Positions 1 to 7,687 of a stretch of DNA of 36,554 bases are shown here, piece by piece. The stretch lies in the IMG/VR virus record IMGVR_UViG_3300032087_002006, positions 1-36,554 of that record. One strand, 5' to 3'. Position 1 is the stretch's first letter; each line of letters begins with the position of its first letter. A program made the position numbers and the translations under genes. Below the pieces are notes generated by a model that made no database searches, had not been told where the DNA came from, and was given only the letters and a program-made list of their open reading frames with translations. This DNA is from a virus.

Positions 1-1559
1 TTAGTTATTTAGGGAGTATATATAAATGTATAGAAACTCATACTTCATCGCCATCTGAAACACCCGATACTAGTTCTAAGTGGTCTTTATCTACGGATGT
101 ATCATCAGCGGACGCTTGGGCATCCGGTACACTGTACAACTTCTCTACCCTAAAAGGTATCGGAGGTGTGTACTTAGGATACTGTGTAAATTCAGCGATT
201 ACTAATTGTTTGTTTAGAGATGGATGGTCTGGGTTTGTAATTACTGAAACTCAAACAGGATACACAGAAGCTACCAACATAAGAATCGATAACTGTGTTG
301 TTTTTAATTCTACAAGTTGGTCACAAAACGGAGAACCAGGTACACCTAGAGGTTTTAATTTAGGAACAAAAGCTGTCAAAGCTACTAACTGTGCTTGTTA
401 TGGCTCCTCTACTGGATTTTATATCAACGCTGATTTAGGTGTGTTTAATGGTTTATACGCAATAGATTGGAACGCTGATAACGGTTTTTACATTATTGGA
501 GACTTCCAAAAGTTTTCTAACTGTGTAGCGGATGGGAATAATTTTGGTAGTGGTTTTGCAATAGCTTATAGCTACGGTAGTGAATACAATAATTGTATAG
601 CTAAGAATTGTTCTAATATGGGTTTTCGTTTACACGCACCACAAAGCGATACTAGGTTCGCTAATATATCATCTTATGATTGTGGATATTGTATACGCAC
701 AGAAAACACTCTTACATATACTCCCACTTCTGTAACATCTTCTGCTGGTGTTGTGACAGTAACTTTAGCAGTTGATGCTGCTGATAATAGATTCAGAGCA
801 AATGACGCTGTTTACATAGATGGTGTTAATGAAGCAGGTTATAATGGTGTTTGGAAAATAGAAAGCGTATCAGGTAATACATTAACTTATAAGAGTGCGG
901 ACGCTGTAACATCTCCAGCAACTGGAACTATTGTGGTACGCCACGCTGTAAGTAATTTACAATTTGATAATGTATTAGTTGATAACCCTACCATCGATAC
1001 GATTGAACTCTCTAAAGCTGATAATATACAATTCAATAATGTAACTGTTAAATCTAATTCAAATGGTTACGGTATGGACATTGAGGATTGTAAGAATTTA
1101 ACAGTAAATAACTCAACCTTTTACGATACTAAAGACCAAGCTATTGATGTTCTTAGAAGTGAGAATGTAACCATAGATAATATTAATGTACATAACTGTA
1201 ATACAGATGCTGGTACAGGAGCTACAGAAAGAGGTGCGATTCGTATTAAATCAGTAGTAGGTGTTTCAATTACTAATGTAAAAGGTACATCTCCTAGTGC
1301 TTACTTTATTTATCAAGACGGATTAAATGAAGGTTCTTCTCCTTCTTCGGGATACATAAAAAACAATAGAAGAACGGACGGTGTTAATAATGATCGGAGT
1401 TATGTTGGTGTCCACTACGAAAACATTGATACAGGAACTCCTGAAGGTAATGTTGTCGCAGGTGTTGGTGCGATATACTACAGACAAGATGGTGGAGCTG
1501 GAACTACTTTATACATTAAAGAAAGCGGTACAGGTAACACGGGGTGGGTAGCTAAGTAA
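1..1559 (+). CDS. tailspike / tail fibre protein, 5'-truncated
   Basis: The reading frame is open from base 3, so the gene begins before the window; the GTG at 168 is internal. The protein is rich in short Asn/Val/Ile strands (for example NVTIDNINVHNC) typical of a right-handed parallel beta-helix tailspike. Near the N-terminal edge is a segment reading YKCIETHTSS...WSLST, common in phage receptor-binding proteins. At about 730-945 an inserted module with AGYNGVWKIESVSGNTLTY interrupts the helix. The end, RQDGGAGTTLYIKESGTGN then TGWVAK, is a frequent tail-fibre C-terminus. By position it corresponds to T7 gp17, but the N-terminal tail-attachment domain is not visible. The role in binding or degrading a surface polysaccharide is inferred. 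Base use is A+T-rich compared with the terminase and replication genes. Confidence 0.8.
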   Translation, partial: SYLGSIYKCIETHTSSPSETPDTSSKWSLSTDVSSADAWASGTLYNFSTLKGIGGVYLGYCVNSAITNCLFRDGWSGFVITETQTGYTEATNIRIDNCVVFNSTSWSQNGEPGTPRGFNLGTKAVKATNCACYGSSTGFYINADLGVFNGLYAIDWNADNGFYIIGDFQKFSNCVADGNNFGSGFAIAYSYGSEYNNCIAKNCSNMGFRLHAPQSDTRFANISSYDCGYCIRTENTLTYTPTSVTSSAGVVTVTLAVDAADNRFRANDAVYIDGVNEAGYNGVWKIESVSGNTLTYKSADAVTSPATGTIVVRHAVSNLQFDNVLVDNPTIDTIELSKADNIQFNNVTVKSNSNGYGMDIEDCKNLTVNNSTFYDTKDQAIDVLRSENVTIDNINVHNCNTDAGTGATERGAIRIKSVVGVSITNVKGTSPSAYFIYQDGLNEGSSPSSGYIKNNRRTDGVNNDRSYVGVHYENIDTGTPEGNVVAGVGAIYYRQDGGAGTTLYIKESGTGNTGWVAK

Positions 1560-1564
1560 ACAAG

Positions 1565-1816
1565 ATGATCGACTCTCTATCAGGACTTCTCAACACCGTA
1601 TTAGCTGTTGGTTTAGCACTTATCGGTTGGATTATTAAACGCTTGATCGAACGCTTAGACCTCGGTGAAAAAAGAATGACACAGATAGAGGTAGAGTTAG
1701 CTGCTCAACGGGAAAGAGATATAGCTGTTGAATCCCGGATAGCCAAGGTAGAGGAAGCAATTAAAGAAGTTCACGGTAAGTTAGACCGTATGATGGAAAT
1801 ATTAGTGAGGAAATAG
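1565..1816 (+). CDS. small membrane protein with coiled coil, holin or spanin candidate
   Basis: This 83-residue protein has one N-terminal hydrophobic segment (about residues 8-27, LLNTVLAVGLALIGWIIKRL) followed by a charged heptad-like helix to the C-terminus. The start lies 5 bases after the tailspike stop. The layout, between tail fibre and terminase, is where T7 carries its holin (gp17.5) and inner-membrane spanin (gp18.5). A short single-pass protein with a coiled-coil tail would fit either, and a tail-associated membrane factor cannot be excluded. No family is recognised with certainty. Confidence 0.6.
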   Translation: MIDSLSGLLNTVLAVGLALIGWIIKRLIERLDLGEKRMTQIEVELAAQRERDIAVESRIAKVEEAIKEVHGKLDRMMEILVRK

Positions 1817-1818
1817 AT

Positions 1819-1947
1819 ATGCCAAAAGGATTATATTACAACATAAACAGAAGAAAGAAACTAGGCATCAGCCGTAGTAAGAAGAAGTCTACAATATCTG
1901 CTAAAGCTTACGCTAATATGAAGCGTGGGTTTCCGAAGAAGAAGTGA
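1819..1947 (+). CDS. small basic protein, 42 residues
   Basis: An ATG two bases after the previous stop opens a 42-codon frame beginning MPKGLYYNINRRKKLGISRS and ending GFPKKK. It is strongly basic, with runs of Arg/Lys and no acidic residue. Its TGA is overlapped by the GTG of the next gene (GTGA), the tight packing seen throughout the window. Short MPKGLY-type basic proteins are, from memory, frequent beside terminase genes of aquatic phages. Function is unknown; nucleic-acid or membrane contact is only a guess from the charge. Confidence 0.65.
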   Translation: MPKGLYYNINRRKKLGISRSKKKSTISAKAYANMKRGFPKKK

Positions 1948-2180
1948 GTGTATCGTTATCTATAGGTAGAGGCGAGAAGTCCCGTAAAGGTGGACTCACT
2001 GCTAAAGGTAGACGGAAGTACAATCGTGCTACTGGTTCTAATTTGAAAGCTCCTCAACCTGGTGGTGGTCCTAGAAAGCGTTCCTTCTGTGCTCGGATGT
2101 CTGGAGTCAAAGGACCGATGAAAGACAGTAAAGGTAGACCTACAAGAAAAGCTTTAGCGTTGCGTAGATGGAAGTGCTGA
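1944..2180 (+). CDS. conserved basic protein with GGLTAKGRRKYN motif
   Basis: This 78-residue basic protein starts at a GTG overlapping the previous stop. It contains GGLTAKGRRKYNRATGSNLK, then PGGGPRKRSFCARMSGVKGPM, and ends in RRWKC. I recall this signature as a conserved protein of unknown function in many aquatic phages and some bacteria. The single-stop packing (the next gene begins one base after the TGA) indicates cotranscription with the adhesin genes. It has no signal peptide or membrane segment. A structural or DNA-contacting role would suit the charge but is not shown by the sequence. Confidence 0.75.
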   Translation: MSVSLSIGRGEKSRKGGLTAKGRRKYNRATGSNLKAPQPGGGPRKRSFCARMSGVKGPMKDSKGRPTRKALALRRWKC

Positions 2181-2181
2181 G

Positions 2182-2481
2182 ATGCCTCGACGAACAGTAC
2201 AAGCAGTTGATCCGTTATCAGCACAATCACGCACGCTGGCACTAACCTCTGCTTCAGATTTACAGCAACTAAAGAGCGACTTTCAATCGGATAAAGCAAC
2301 ACAAGACAGTAAGATTTCAACACTAGAAGCAGATAAGATAAGTAAAGATACACAGATGACGGCACTAGATACCAGAGTAACAACAATGGAGAACTCAGCT
2401 ACAGGTATTGTTGACGGTGGTCGTGCGGATGTACAACACTTAGAAGCTACTGATATAAACGGAGGTAGTGCATCGATATGA
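2182..2481 (+). CDS. coiled-coil tail-associated protein
   Basis: This 99-residue protein starts MPRRTVQAVDPLS and is followed by a Ser/Thr/Asp-rich heptad region (about residues 24-70, with repeats of DSKISTLEADK type). Its end, GGRADVQHLEATDINGGSA, looks like a tail-fibre connector. The last four bases overlap the ATG of the adhesin gene at 2478 (ATGA), suggesting translational coupling. It is probably a short trimeric stalk or adaptor for the downstream adhesin. This is inferred from its coiled coil and position rather than from a recognised family. Confidence 0.65.
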   Translation: MPRRTVQAVDPLSAQSRTLALTSASDLQQLKSDFQSDKATQDSKISTLEADKISKDTQMTALDTRVTTMENSATGIVDGGRADVQHLEATDINGGSASI

Positions 2482-4388
2482 GTGTAAGAAGAATATTTTT
2501 AAGACGGGATACCGCAGCTAATTGGTCAAGCGAGAATCCGGTACTTTCCGAGGGAGAACCAGGCTTTGACACCACCAATCAAATATTAAAGGTAGGTAAC
2601 GGTACAACTGCGTGGAACTCTTTATCACAGTTTCAAGGACCACAAGGTGCTCAGGGACCAGCGGGTGCGGATGGTGTAGACGGGGTATCAATTAATACCT
2701 ACACGAAAGCTAACCTACCACTTAACGCTACAGCAGGAACAAACGCTCTAGTCACAGACGGTACAATAGGTGGTACTCCTACAATGTCCTACTTCTATAA
2801 CGGTAGTTGGTATCGCACTTTTGATAACTCTGAAATCGTAAATCAAACAATCGATCTGTTTATATTAGCGGGTCAATCAAATGCACACGGTCACGCTGAT
2901 GTGTCTGATTTAACTTCTGCACAAGCTACACAGGACGGTTTGTTCTATACCTCTTGGCATGACAGCACTTCTAACGCTGAATCCACACAGAACTACTCAT
3001 CTTGGGCGACATCTCTAGTGGCTGGTAGTACCAGGGGAGATAGTAATAACTTAGTCAACTCACCTAACTTTGGACCTGAGCTTGGTTTTGTTAGTCGAGC
3101 AAACGCAATCAATCTTACTACACAACCTATAGGTATTATTAAATACGCTGTAGGTGCTTCGACCCTTAATGCTGGCACATCTCTTTCCGATTGGGATACC
3201 ACCGCCACAGGCACAAACGAAGGTGACTGCTATCGAGGATTACTTTCCGCACTATCCGATGCTACCACTAAGCTAACCAACGCTGGATACTCTTGGAACT
3301 TCAAAGGTATGATATGGTGGCAAGGAGAGAGCGGTGCTTCAGTTAGTGGTCTTAATACATTTATAGCAGCAGTACGCACGGTACTAGGTAATTCATACGG
3401 AGTATCTAACACATCTCAATTCCCTGTAGTCATAACAAAAATAGGATACGGCACAGACCTAACTCCTGTTGCTAATGCAGATGCATATGTTGGGATCGTG
3501 GATTCCGCAACCTACGGACATAGTGCTTCTCAAAACCATGTAGGGCGAGCCGCAGAAGGAAGTTCTGACACTAACAGTAATGGCGTAAATGATATGTTTG
3601 ATATAGGTGAGGCATTTGCTGATGAGATGCAACTCGCTATCAGCGGTTCTACAAACGCCGCTTGGGATCCATCATCGATTACTACTCGTTTGTGGCTCGA
3701 TATGGACGATCAGACTACCTTTACTTCTAGTGCTGGAAATGTCACACAGATTGCAGATAAGTCAGGTAATAACTACACCTTTAACGCTCAATCGGGTAGC
3801 ACACTCACAGCGGTTAATACAGCACAGAACAACAAGAATATACTTAGGTTTGATAACAACTCAGATGCGACTTCATACACAAGTGTAGGGTTTAGTTCAA
3901 CTGCTGTTCATAAATGGTTCTTTGTGGTCAAGGTTACAGCGTCTGATAATCACGATGCACTCGTAACATTCACTAAGAGTAATCCAACACTACAGATGAT
4001 CATGTTTAACATGAGTGGTGCTGGTGTATTCTCAGGTGATTGGTACATGAATCCGGGTACAAACATGACAGGTAACTCTACAAACTTGTTGAACCAATGG
4101 GTAATGTTATCTGCTGAAATGGATATTCCTAACACTCGCGCAACCTTAGCTTTAAATGCTACAAATTATAACACCAATGTTACTCAGTCAGGACTATCCA
4201 CAATGGGTGCTATGTCAGTAAGACTGAACGATTATCAGAACAACGCAGACTCTGATTGGGGCGAGGTAATATTTACGGAAGATGTAACACAAGCAAACTC
4301 CGATAAGATCGAAGGTTACCTAGCACACAAGTGGGGGCTGACAGCAGACCTACCATCTTCACACCCATATAAAACATCCGCACCATAA
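2478..4388 (+). CDS. tail adhesin with SGNH esterase-like and LamG-like domains
   Basis: This 636-residue multidomain protein has four parts. The N-terminus (1-50) resembles phage tail proteins that carry FLRRDTAANW...GEPGFDT and a VGNGTTAW motif. Next is a short collagen-like stretch at about 54-67 (GPQGAQGPAGADG). Residues about 124-390 resemble a sialate O-acetylesterase/SGNH hydrolase, with the nucleophile block AGQSN (Ser at about 134), IIKYAVGAS and IWWQGES at about 279-285. A C-terminal concanavalin/LamG-like domain from about 403 starts RLWLDMDD and ends GYLAHKWGL...SSHPYKTSAP. The probable role is removal of acetyl groups from host surface glycans combined with glycan binding. The catalytic His of the last block is not clear; candidates lie at about 348-354 (GHSASQNH). 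It sits directly before the terminase genes. Confidence 0.8.
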   Translation: MSVRRIFLRRDTAANWSSENPVLSEGEPGFDTTNQILKVGNGTTAWNSLSQFQGPQGAQGPAGADGVDGVSINTYTKANLPLNATAGTNALVTDGTIGGTPTMSYFYNGSWYRTFDNSEIVNQTIDLFILAGQSNAHGHADVSDLTSAQATQDGLFYTSWHDSTSNAESTQNYSSWATSLVAGSTRGDSNNLVNSPNFGPELGFVSRANAINLTTQPIGIIKYAVGASTLNAGTSLSDWDTTATGTNEGDCYRGLLSALSDATTKLTNAGYSWNFKGMIWWQGESGASVSGLNTFIAAVRTVLGNSYGVSNTSQFPVVITKIGYGTDLTPVANADAYVGIVDSATYGHSASQNHVGRAAEGSSDTNSNGVNDMFDIGEAFADEMQLAISGSTNAAWDPSSITTRLWLDMDDQTTFTSSAGNVTQIADKSGNNYTFNAQSGSTLTAVNTAQNNKNILRFDNNSDATSYTSVGFSSTAVHKWFFVVKVTASDNHDALVTFTKSNPTLQMIMFNMSGAGVFSGDWYMNPGTNMTGNSTNLLNQWVMLSAEMDIPNTRATLALNATNYNTNVTQSGLSTMGAMSVRLNDYQNNADSDWGEVIFTEDVTQANSDKIEGYLAHKWGLTADLPSSHPYKTSAP

Positions 4389-4390
4389 CT

Positions 4391-4633
4391 ATGAAGAAAC
4401 GCGAACAACTAGAAGAACTTCAGGTCTTACTTGCCGACACCTACCGTAAAGTTATATCCGATATGGATCTTGACGATCCTAATGCGGCGATTTTAAACGG
4501 AGCTAGGCAATTCCTAAAGGACAACGATATTATCAGCGTAACCGAGAAGTCTTCACCGCTTGGTAAACTCGCTGATGTACTCCCTTTTGACGAGTCCTCA
4601 CACACACAAGAAGCCCTTAGACAGTCGAAATAA
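4391..4633 (+). CDS. terminase small subunit (T7 gp18-like)
   Basis: This 80-residue protein has the AAILNGARQFLKDNDI segment (about residues 32-47) typical of the small DNA-packaging subunit of T7-like phages; T7 gp18 is 89 residues. It would recognise concatemeric phage DNA and load the large subunit. The gene is two bases after the adhesin stop, and its TAA shares a base with the ATG of the large subunit, so translation is likely coupled. No separate DNA-binding motif can be seen by eye. Confidence 0.85.
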   Translation: MKKREQLEELQVLLADTYRKVISDMDLDDPNAAILNGARQFLKDNDIISVTEKSSPLGKLADVLPFDESSHTQEALRQSK

Positions 4634-6309
4634 TGAACGAGGTTCCAGCGGAGCTTCGGGACTTCCGAAACTTCTTGTTCGTTTGTTGGAAGCACCTAGG
4701 TCTACCTGACCCTACACCGCTTCAGTACGACATTGCAAACTACCTACAATACGGCCCAAAGCGAGCAATCGTCATGGCGTTCCGAGGCGTGGGTAAATCG
4801 TGGATCTGTTCCGCCTATGTCGTCCACCAACTACTCCTAGATCCATCTAAGAATATACTCGTCGTATCGGCGTCTAAAACGCGTTCTGATGACTTCAGTA
4901 CCTTCACGCTTAGGTTGATCCATGAAATCCCCGTATTGGAGGGTCTAAAGCCACGAGACGGGCAACGCTTCTCTAAGATCTCATTTGATGTTGGCCCCGC
5001 TCCAGCGTCCCATGCACCGTCGGTTAAGTCGTTAGGTATCACCTCGCAGTTGACGGGATCTCGTGCCGATATAATCGTCGCTGATGACGTGGAAGTGGCG
5101 AACAACTCAGCTACCCAAGGAATGCGTGATAAACTATCTGACCAAGTAAAAGAGTTTGATGCTATCGTTAAACCGCTAGATACCTCCCGTATTCTATTCC
5201 TAGGGACACCTCAATGCGAAGACTCCATCTACAACAAACTAAGAGAGCGTGGATACGCCATTCGTATTTGGCCTTCGGAGTATGTCGGTTCCAAAAAGAA
5301 CACAACCATCTACGACGGCGCTATTGCCCCGTTTATAGACGAGAATACAACCGACGATAATATCGGGAAATCAACCGAGCCTTTACGGTTCTCTGACATC
5401 GACCTTGAAGAACGAAAGCTCTCATACGGAAGATCCGGGTACTCGTTACAGTTCCTCCTGAATCCCCGCCTAAGCGACGCTGATCGCTACCCGTTAAAGA
5501 TCAACGATCTAATCGTACATGACCTCGATAACGATGTGGCACATGAAAAGTATGTGTGGGCTTCGTCCCCTGACCTCGCTATAGGCGACCTTCCAAACGT
5601 CGGTTTTAACGGCGATAGGTTCTACCGTCCATTCCAAACACTAGGAGATATGGTCGAGTACACAGGCTCCGTTATGGCGATTGACCCATCGGGTCGTGGT
5701 CGCGATGAAACCGCCTATAGCGTCGTTAAGATGCTGAATGGGTTCCTGTTTGTACACGCTTGTAACGGCATTAAAGGCGGATACGGTGAGAACGTCCTTA
5801 ATGAACTAGCTCGTGTAGCAAAACGCTACAAGGTCAACGAAATCATTATTGAGTCCAATATGGGCGATGGTATGTTCACCGAGCTTTTTAAACCTGTTAT
5901 TACCTCCGTTTATCCCGTTACACTTAGTGAAGTAAGACACAATATTCAGAAGGAAAGACGGATGATAGACACGCTAGAACCCGTCTTAAACGCCCATAAA
6001 CTCGTCGTTGATCCCACCGTTATTAAACACGATTATCAAAGCCTAGCGTCATATCCTATCGAAATTCAAACACGATATTCACTTATGTACCAGCTATCAC
6101 GCCTTACAGCGGAGAAAGGATCTATCCTTCAAGACGACCGCTTAGACGCCTTAGCTATGGCTGTAGCTTATTGGGTACAACAAATGTCGGCTAACGCTGA
6201 CACGAAAATGAAAGACCGAAGAGAAGAACTCCTTAATGAAGAACTTGAAAGCTTCGTTAATAGTACCTTCGGAGTCAACAAATCTAAGTCTTCGTTAGTG
6301 TGGTTCTAG
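4633..6309 (+). CDS. terminase large subunit (T7 gp19-like)
   Basis: This is the packaging ATPase and nuclease, 558 residues (T7 gp19 is 586). The Walker A-like P-loop FRGVGKSW is at about 50-57, Walker B IIVADDVE at about 147-154, and a coupling motif LFLGTPQ at about 188-194. The RNase H-fold nuclease shows acidic residues in AIDPSGRGRDETA (Asp about 351), IIIESNMGDG (Glu about 408) and DDRLDALAMA (about 501-510). It would pump DNA through the portal and cut the concatemer at the genome end. In T7 this gene lies next to the right genome end, which makes the repeat-rich DNA downstream a candidate for the terminal region. Confidence 0.96.
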   Translation: MNEVPAELRDFRNFLFVCWKHLGLPDPTPLQYDIANYLQYGPKRAIVMAFRGVGKSWICSAYVVHQLLLDPSKNILVVSASKTRSDDFSTFTLRLIHEIPVLEGLKPRDGQRFSKISFDVGPAPASHAPSVKSLGITSQLTGSRADIIVADDVEVANNSATQGMRDKLSDQVKEFDAIVKPLDTSRILFLGTPQCEDSIYNKLRERGYAIRIWPSEYVGSKKNTTIYDGAIAPFIDENTTDDNIGKSTEPLRFSDIDLEERKLSYGRSGYSLQFLLNPRLSDADRYPLKINDLIVHDLDNDVAHEKYVWASSPDLAIGDLPNVGFNGDRFYRPFQTLGDMVEYTGSVMAIDPSGRGRDETAYSVVKMLNGFLFVHACNGIKGGYGENVLNELARVAKRYKVNEIIIESNMGDGMFTELFKPVITSVYPVTLSEVRHNIQKERRMIDTLEPVLNAHKLVVDPTVIKHDYQSLASYPIEIQTRYSLMYQLSRLTAEKGSILQDDRLDALAMAVAYWVQQMSANADTKMKDRREELLNEELESFVNSTFGVNKSKSSLVWF

Positions 6310-6598
6310 TTATAAACGCGTTTAAAACGAGCTTATTACGAACACTTAGGTAAGCTTTGATTTATTCAAAGATTGTAAGTCTATTAGTAATAATCGAAAT
6401 TTAAAGGTCGTTATAAACGAAGCTTTGACGATGACGACTTATAACTTTAGATTTAAATCAAATGTTAGTCATAACGGAAGTTATAATCGTCGGTCATAAC
6501 CGCGAAGCAAACTCGTATAATACGCTATCGCTATATACTCTATTTTAATCGAGTTTTCAAAATGTCAATCCTTAACTTTTTAACTGTGCCATAAGTCT
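6310..6598 (+). other. A+T-rich intergenic region after terminase
   Basis: No gene is seen in these 289 bases. The 10-mer GTTATAAACG begins in the last base of the terminase gene (6309-6318), recurs at 6410-6419, and has a variant GTTATAATCG at 6480-6489. GTCATAAC occurs twice near 6467 and 6495. A perfect TATAAT lies at about 6514 without a convincing -35 box. The region could hold an early promoter or part of the genome-end repeat, but neither is demonstrated. Confidence 0.4.
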
Positions 6599-6796
6599 AT
6601 GAATATCAACGAACAAACAGATGCATTTTTATTCGAGTTACAAAACGTTGTAAATCGTTTCAGAGCCGAATATGACCTTAATCACGCTACAATCGTAGGC
6701 ACACTTGAGATCGTAAAGATGGACTATCTGATTGAAGGTGATGATGTTGAGTTCATAGCCGACGACGACATGGAGGACGAAGCTTGTGAAACTTGA
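6599..6796 (+). CDS. small acidic conserved phage protein
   Basis: This 65-residue protein has a central helix HATIVGTLEIVKMDYLIEGD and a strongly acidic tail (DDVEFIADDDMEDEACE). The TIVGTLEIVK pattern is, from memory, seen in short uncharacterised proteins of many T7-like phages. The 3' end overlaps the GTG start of the next gene by 11 bases, so the two are probably translated together. There is no signal peptide or membrane segment. Function is unknown. Confidence 0.65.
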   Translation: MNINEQTDAFLFELQNVVNRFRAEYDLNHATIVGTLEIVKMDYLIEGDDVEFIADDDMEDEACET

Positions 6797-7103
6797 TGAG
6801 AACACACAGATAAAAGCGAACGCCACTTTCGCCGCCAAACTCGTCGTAGGAATCATTACGGCGGTGTGGTCATATAGTGTCATCGTAAACAGGATCTCCG
6901 CCCTTGAACTCGAAATAGTACGCCTTAAAGACGACATCCATTTAAACAGCGAATTTAGGGTACAGTGGCCTCGCGGAACTATGGGCGCATTACCTGACGA
7001 CAGTGAACAGAACATGAGGCTGGACTTCTATGAGCGAGAGCTGGAAAAGTTTAAAGCTATCGTTGATGATATGAGGTTCAAGCGCCTAGAAAACAGTGAG
7101 TAA
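6786..7103 (+). CDS. membrane-anchored small protein with WPRG motif
   Basis: This 105-residue protein starts at GTG within the end of the preceding gene. One hydrophobic segment (about residues 16-36, AAKLVVGIITAVWSYSVIV) is followed by a charged helix, then FRVQWPRGTMGALPDDSEQN and a second coiled-coil-like helix. The one-pass, N-in layout with a long extracytoplasmic helix resembles inner-membrane spanins, but no partner lipoprotein is evident. The W-P-R-G ... LP-D-SEQ pattern is, from memory, conserved in small membrane proteins of aquatic T7-like phages. A lysis role is a hypothesis. Confidence 0.65.
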   Translation: MKLDENTQIKANATFAAKLVVGIITAVWSYSVIVNRISALELEIVRLKDDIHLNSEFRVQWPRGTMGALPDDSEQNMRLDFYERELEKFKAIVDDMRFKRLENSE

Positions 7104-7218
7104 CTGCCAGCACGAATGGCGGTGGATGATCGCGTTAGGGATGTTCTTCCTCGAAAGAGACGCGATTATGGACGTTGCGTTCATGCTGATAGAGATCGTG
7201 ATACGAGCGACGTCGTAA
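7096..7218 (+). CDS. possible 40-residue ORF overlapping the preceding gene
   Basis: A GTG at 7096, eight bases inside the previous gene, opens a 40-codon frame: MSNCQHEWRWMIALGMFFL followed by ERDAIMDVAFMLIEIVIRATS. It is Trp/Met-rich with two short amphipathic or hydrophobic helices. The overlapping start fits the local style, but there is no recognised family and the start codon is weak, so it may be an accident of the overlap. Confidence 0.4.
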   Translation: MSNCQHEWRWMIALGMFFLERDAIMDVAFMLIEIVIRATS

Positions 7219-7234
7219 GGGCGTTGTAAACGAC

Positions 7235-7278
7235 GCTTTAGGAGCGGTTTAGGCGAGCTTTAGGCGCGTTATGGGCGC
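7235..7278 (+). repeat. degenerate 11-bp tandem array, four units
   Basis: Four consecutive 11-bp units read GCTTTAGGAGC, GGTTTAGGCGA, GCTTTAGGCGC and GTTATGGGCGC. Units 1 and 3 differ at one position and unit 4 is the most diverged. The 11-bp period is close to one DNA turn, so a protein binding each unit would sit on one face of the helix, as in iteron or packaging-site arrays. The function is not known. Confidence 0.6.
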
Positions 7279-7290
7279 GTCCAAAAGGTT

Positions 7291-7319
7291 TTGGTACAAA
7301 AATCTGAGGGGGTTATACT
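7291..7319 (+). promoter_or_regulatory. possible sigma70-like promoter
   Basis: TTGGTA (7291-7296) and TATACT (7314-7319) are separated by 17 bases; they match TTGACA at 4 of 6 and TATAAT at 5 of 6 positions. No plus-strand gene follows for almost 3 kb. If active it would make a short structured RNA or oppose the minus-strand operon. Chance matches of this quality are common, so confidence is low. Confidence 0.3.
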
Positions 7320-7402
7320 AGCGTGTGGGTTGCGGAATCCCCCCTTGACCCCCTTAAAAACTAGCGAATGGGGTGGGGGTGGCCTCAATCTGTGTCGTAA
7401 GT

Positions 7403-7440
7403 CGTTGATATTCAACGGCACACAGCGGATATCGTATCCG
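7403..7440. repeat. two adjacent perfect hairpins
   Basis: CGTTGA-TAT-TCAACG (7403-7417) is followed eight bases later by CGGATA-TCG-TATCCG (7426-7440). Both have 6-bp perfect stems and 3-base loops. The first is nested in a wider imperfect arm, TGTGT (7391-7395) with ACACA (7420-7424). No T-run follows, so these are not ordinary terminators. Tandem cruciform-type sites suit a nicking, packaging or replication-control site, or a structured RNA. Confidence 0.6.
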
Positions 7441-7624
7441 ATTGCAACGGGATCCAAGCGGCGGCAACGCGGCGCCTTTATCTTTACCTTTATCGGTGTT
7501 TTTTTGGCTCGCCTTAAAACGCGATAAAGACCGCCGCCTAAAACGCGCCGTTTCCTCGCCGTAAAGCCGCCTTAAAACGCGTTTTAATCTTTCCGTGTAT
7601 ACTAACTAAGGCCAGCCTTTGCCG

Positions 7625-7641
7625 CCGTTTAAAACGCGTTA
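7625..7641 (+). repeat. left copy of 17-bp flanking repeat
   Basis: The 17-mer CCGTTTAAAACGCGTTA here matches CCGTTTAAACCGCGTTA at 9928-9944 in 16 of 17 positions, in the same orientation. The pair brackets the whole minus-strand gene block. Because the core AAAACGCG is repeated several times locally, this may reflect a shared motif rather than an insertion duplication. Confidence 0.4.
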
Positions 7642-7665
7642 AAAGCCGCCGCTAAATCTAGGCAC

Positions 7666-7687
7666 AAAAAAGCCGCCCGAAGGCGGC
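7666..7687 (-). terminator. Rho-independent terminator with UUCG loop
   Basis: Read on the minus strand: GCCGCC, TTCG loop, GGCGGC, then TTTTTT. This is a perfect 6-bp G+C stem closed by the exceptionally stable UUCG tetraloop and followed by six T. It lies about 30 bases past the stop of the last minus-strand gene (7718-7864). It therefore fixes the direction and end of that operon and shows it is built for host-type RNA polymerase. Confidence 0.88.

Noticed and set aside
7291-7527. 78-residue plus-strand frame across the structured region.
   Set aside because: It has low-complexity, repeat-derived translation, no proper ribosome binding site and overlaps the hairpins and GGATCC site.
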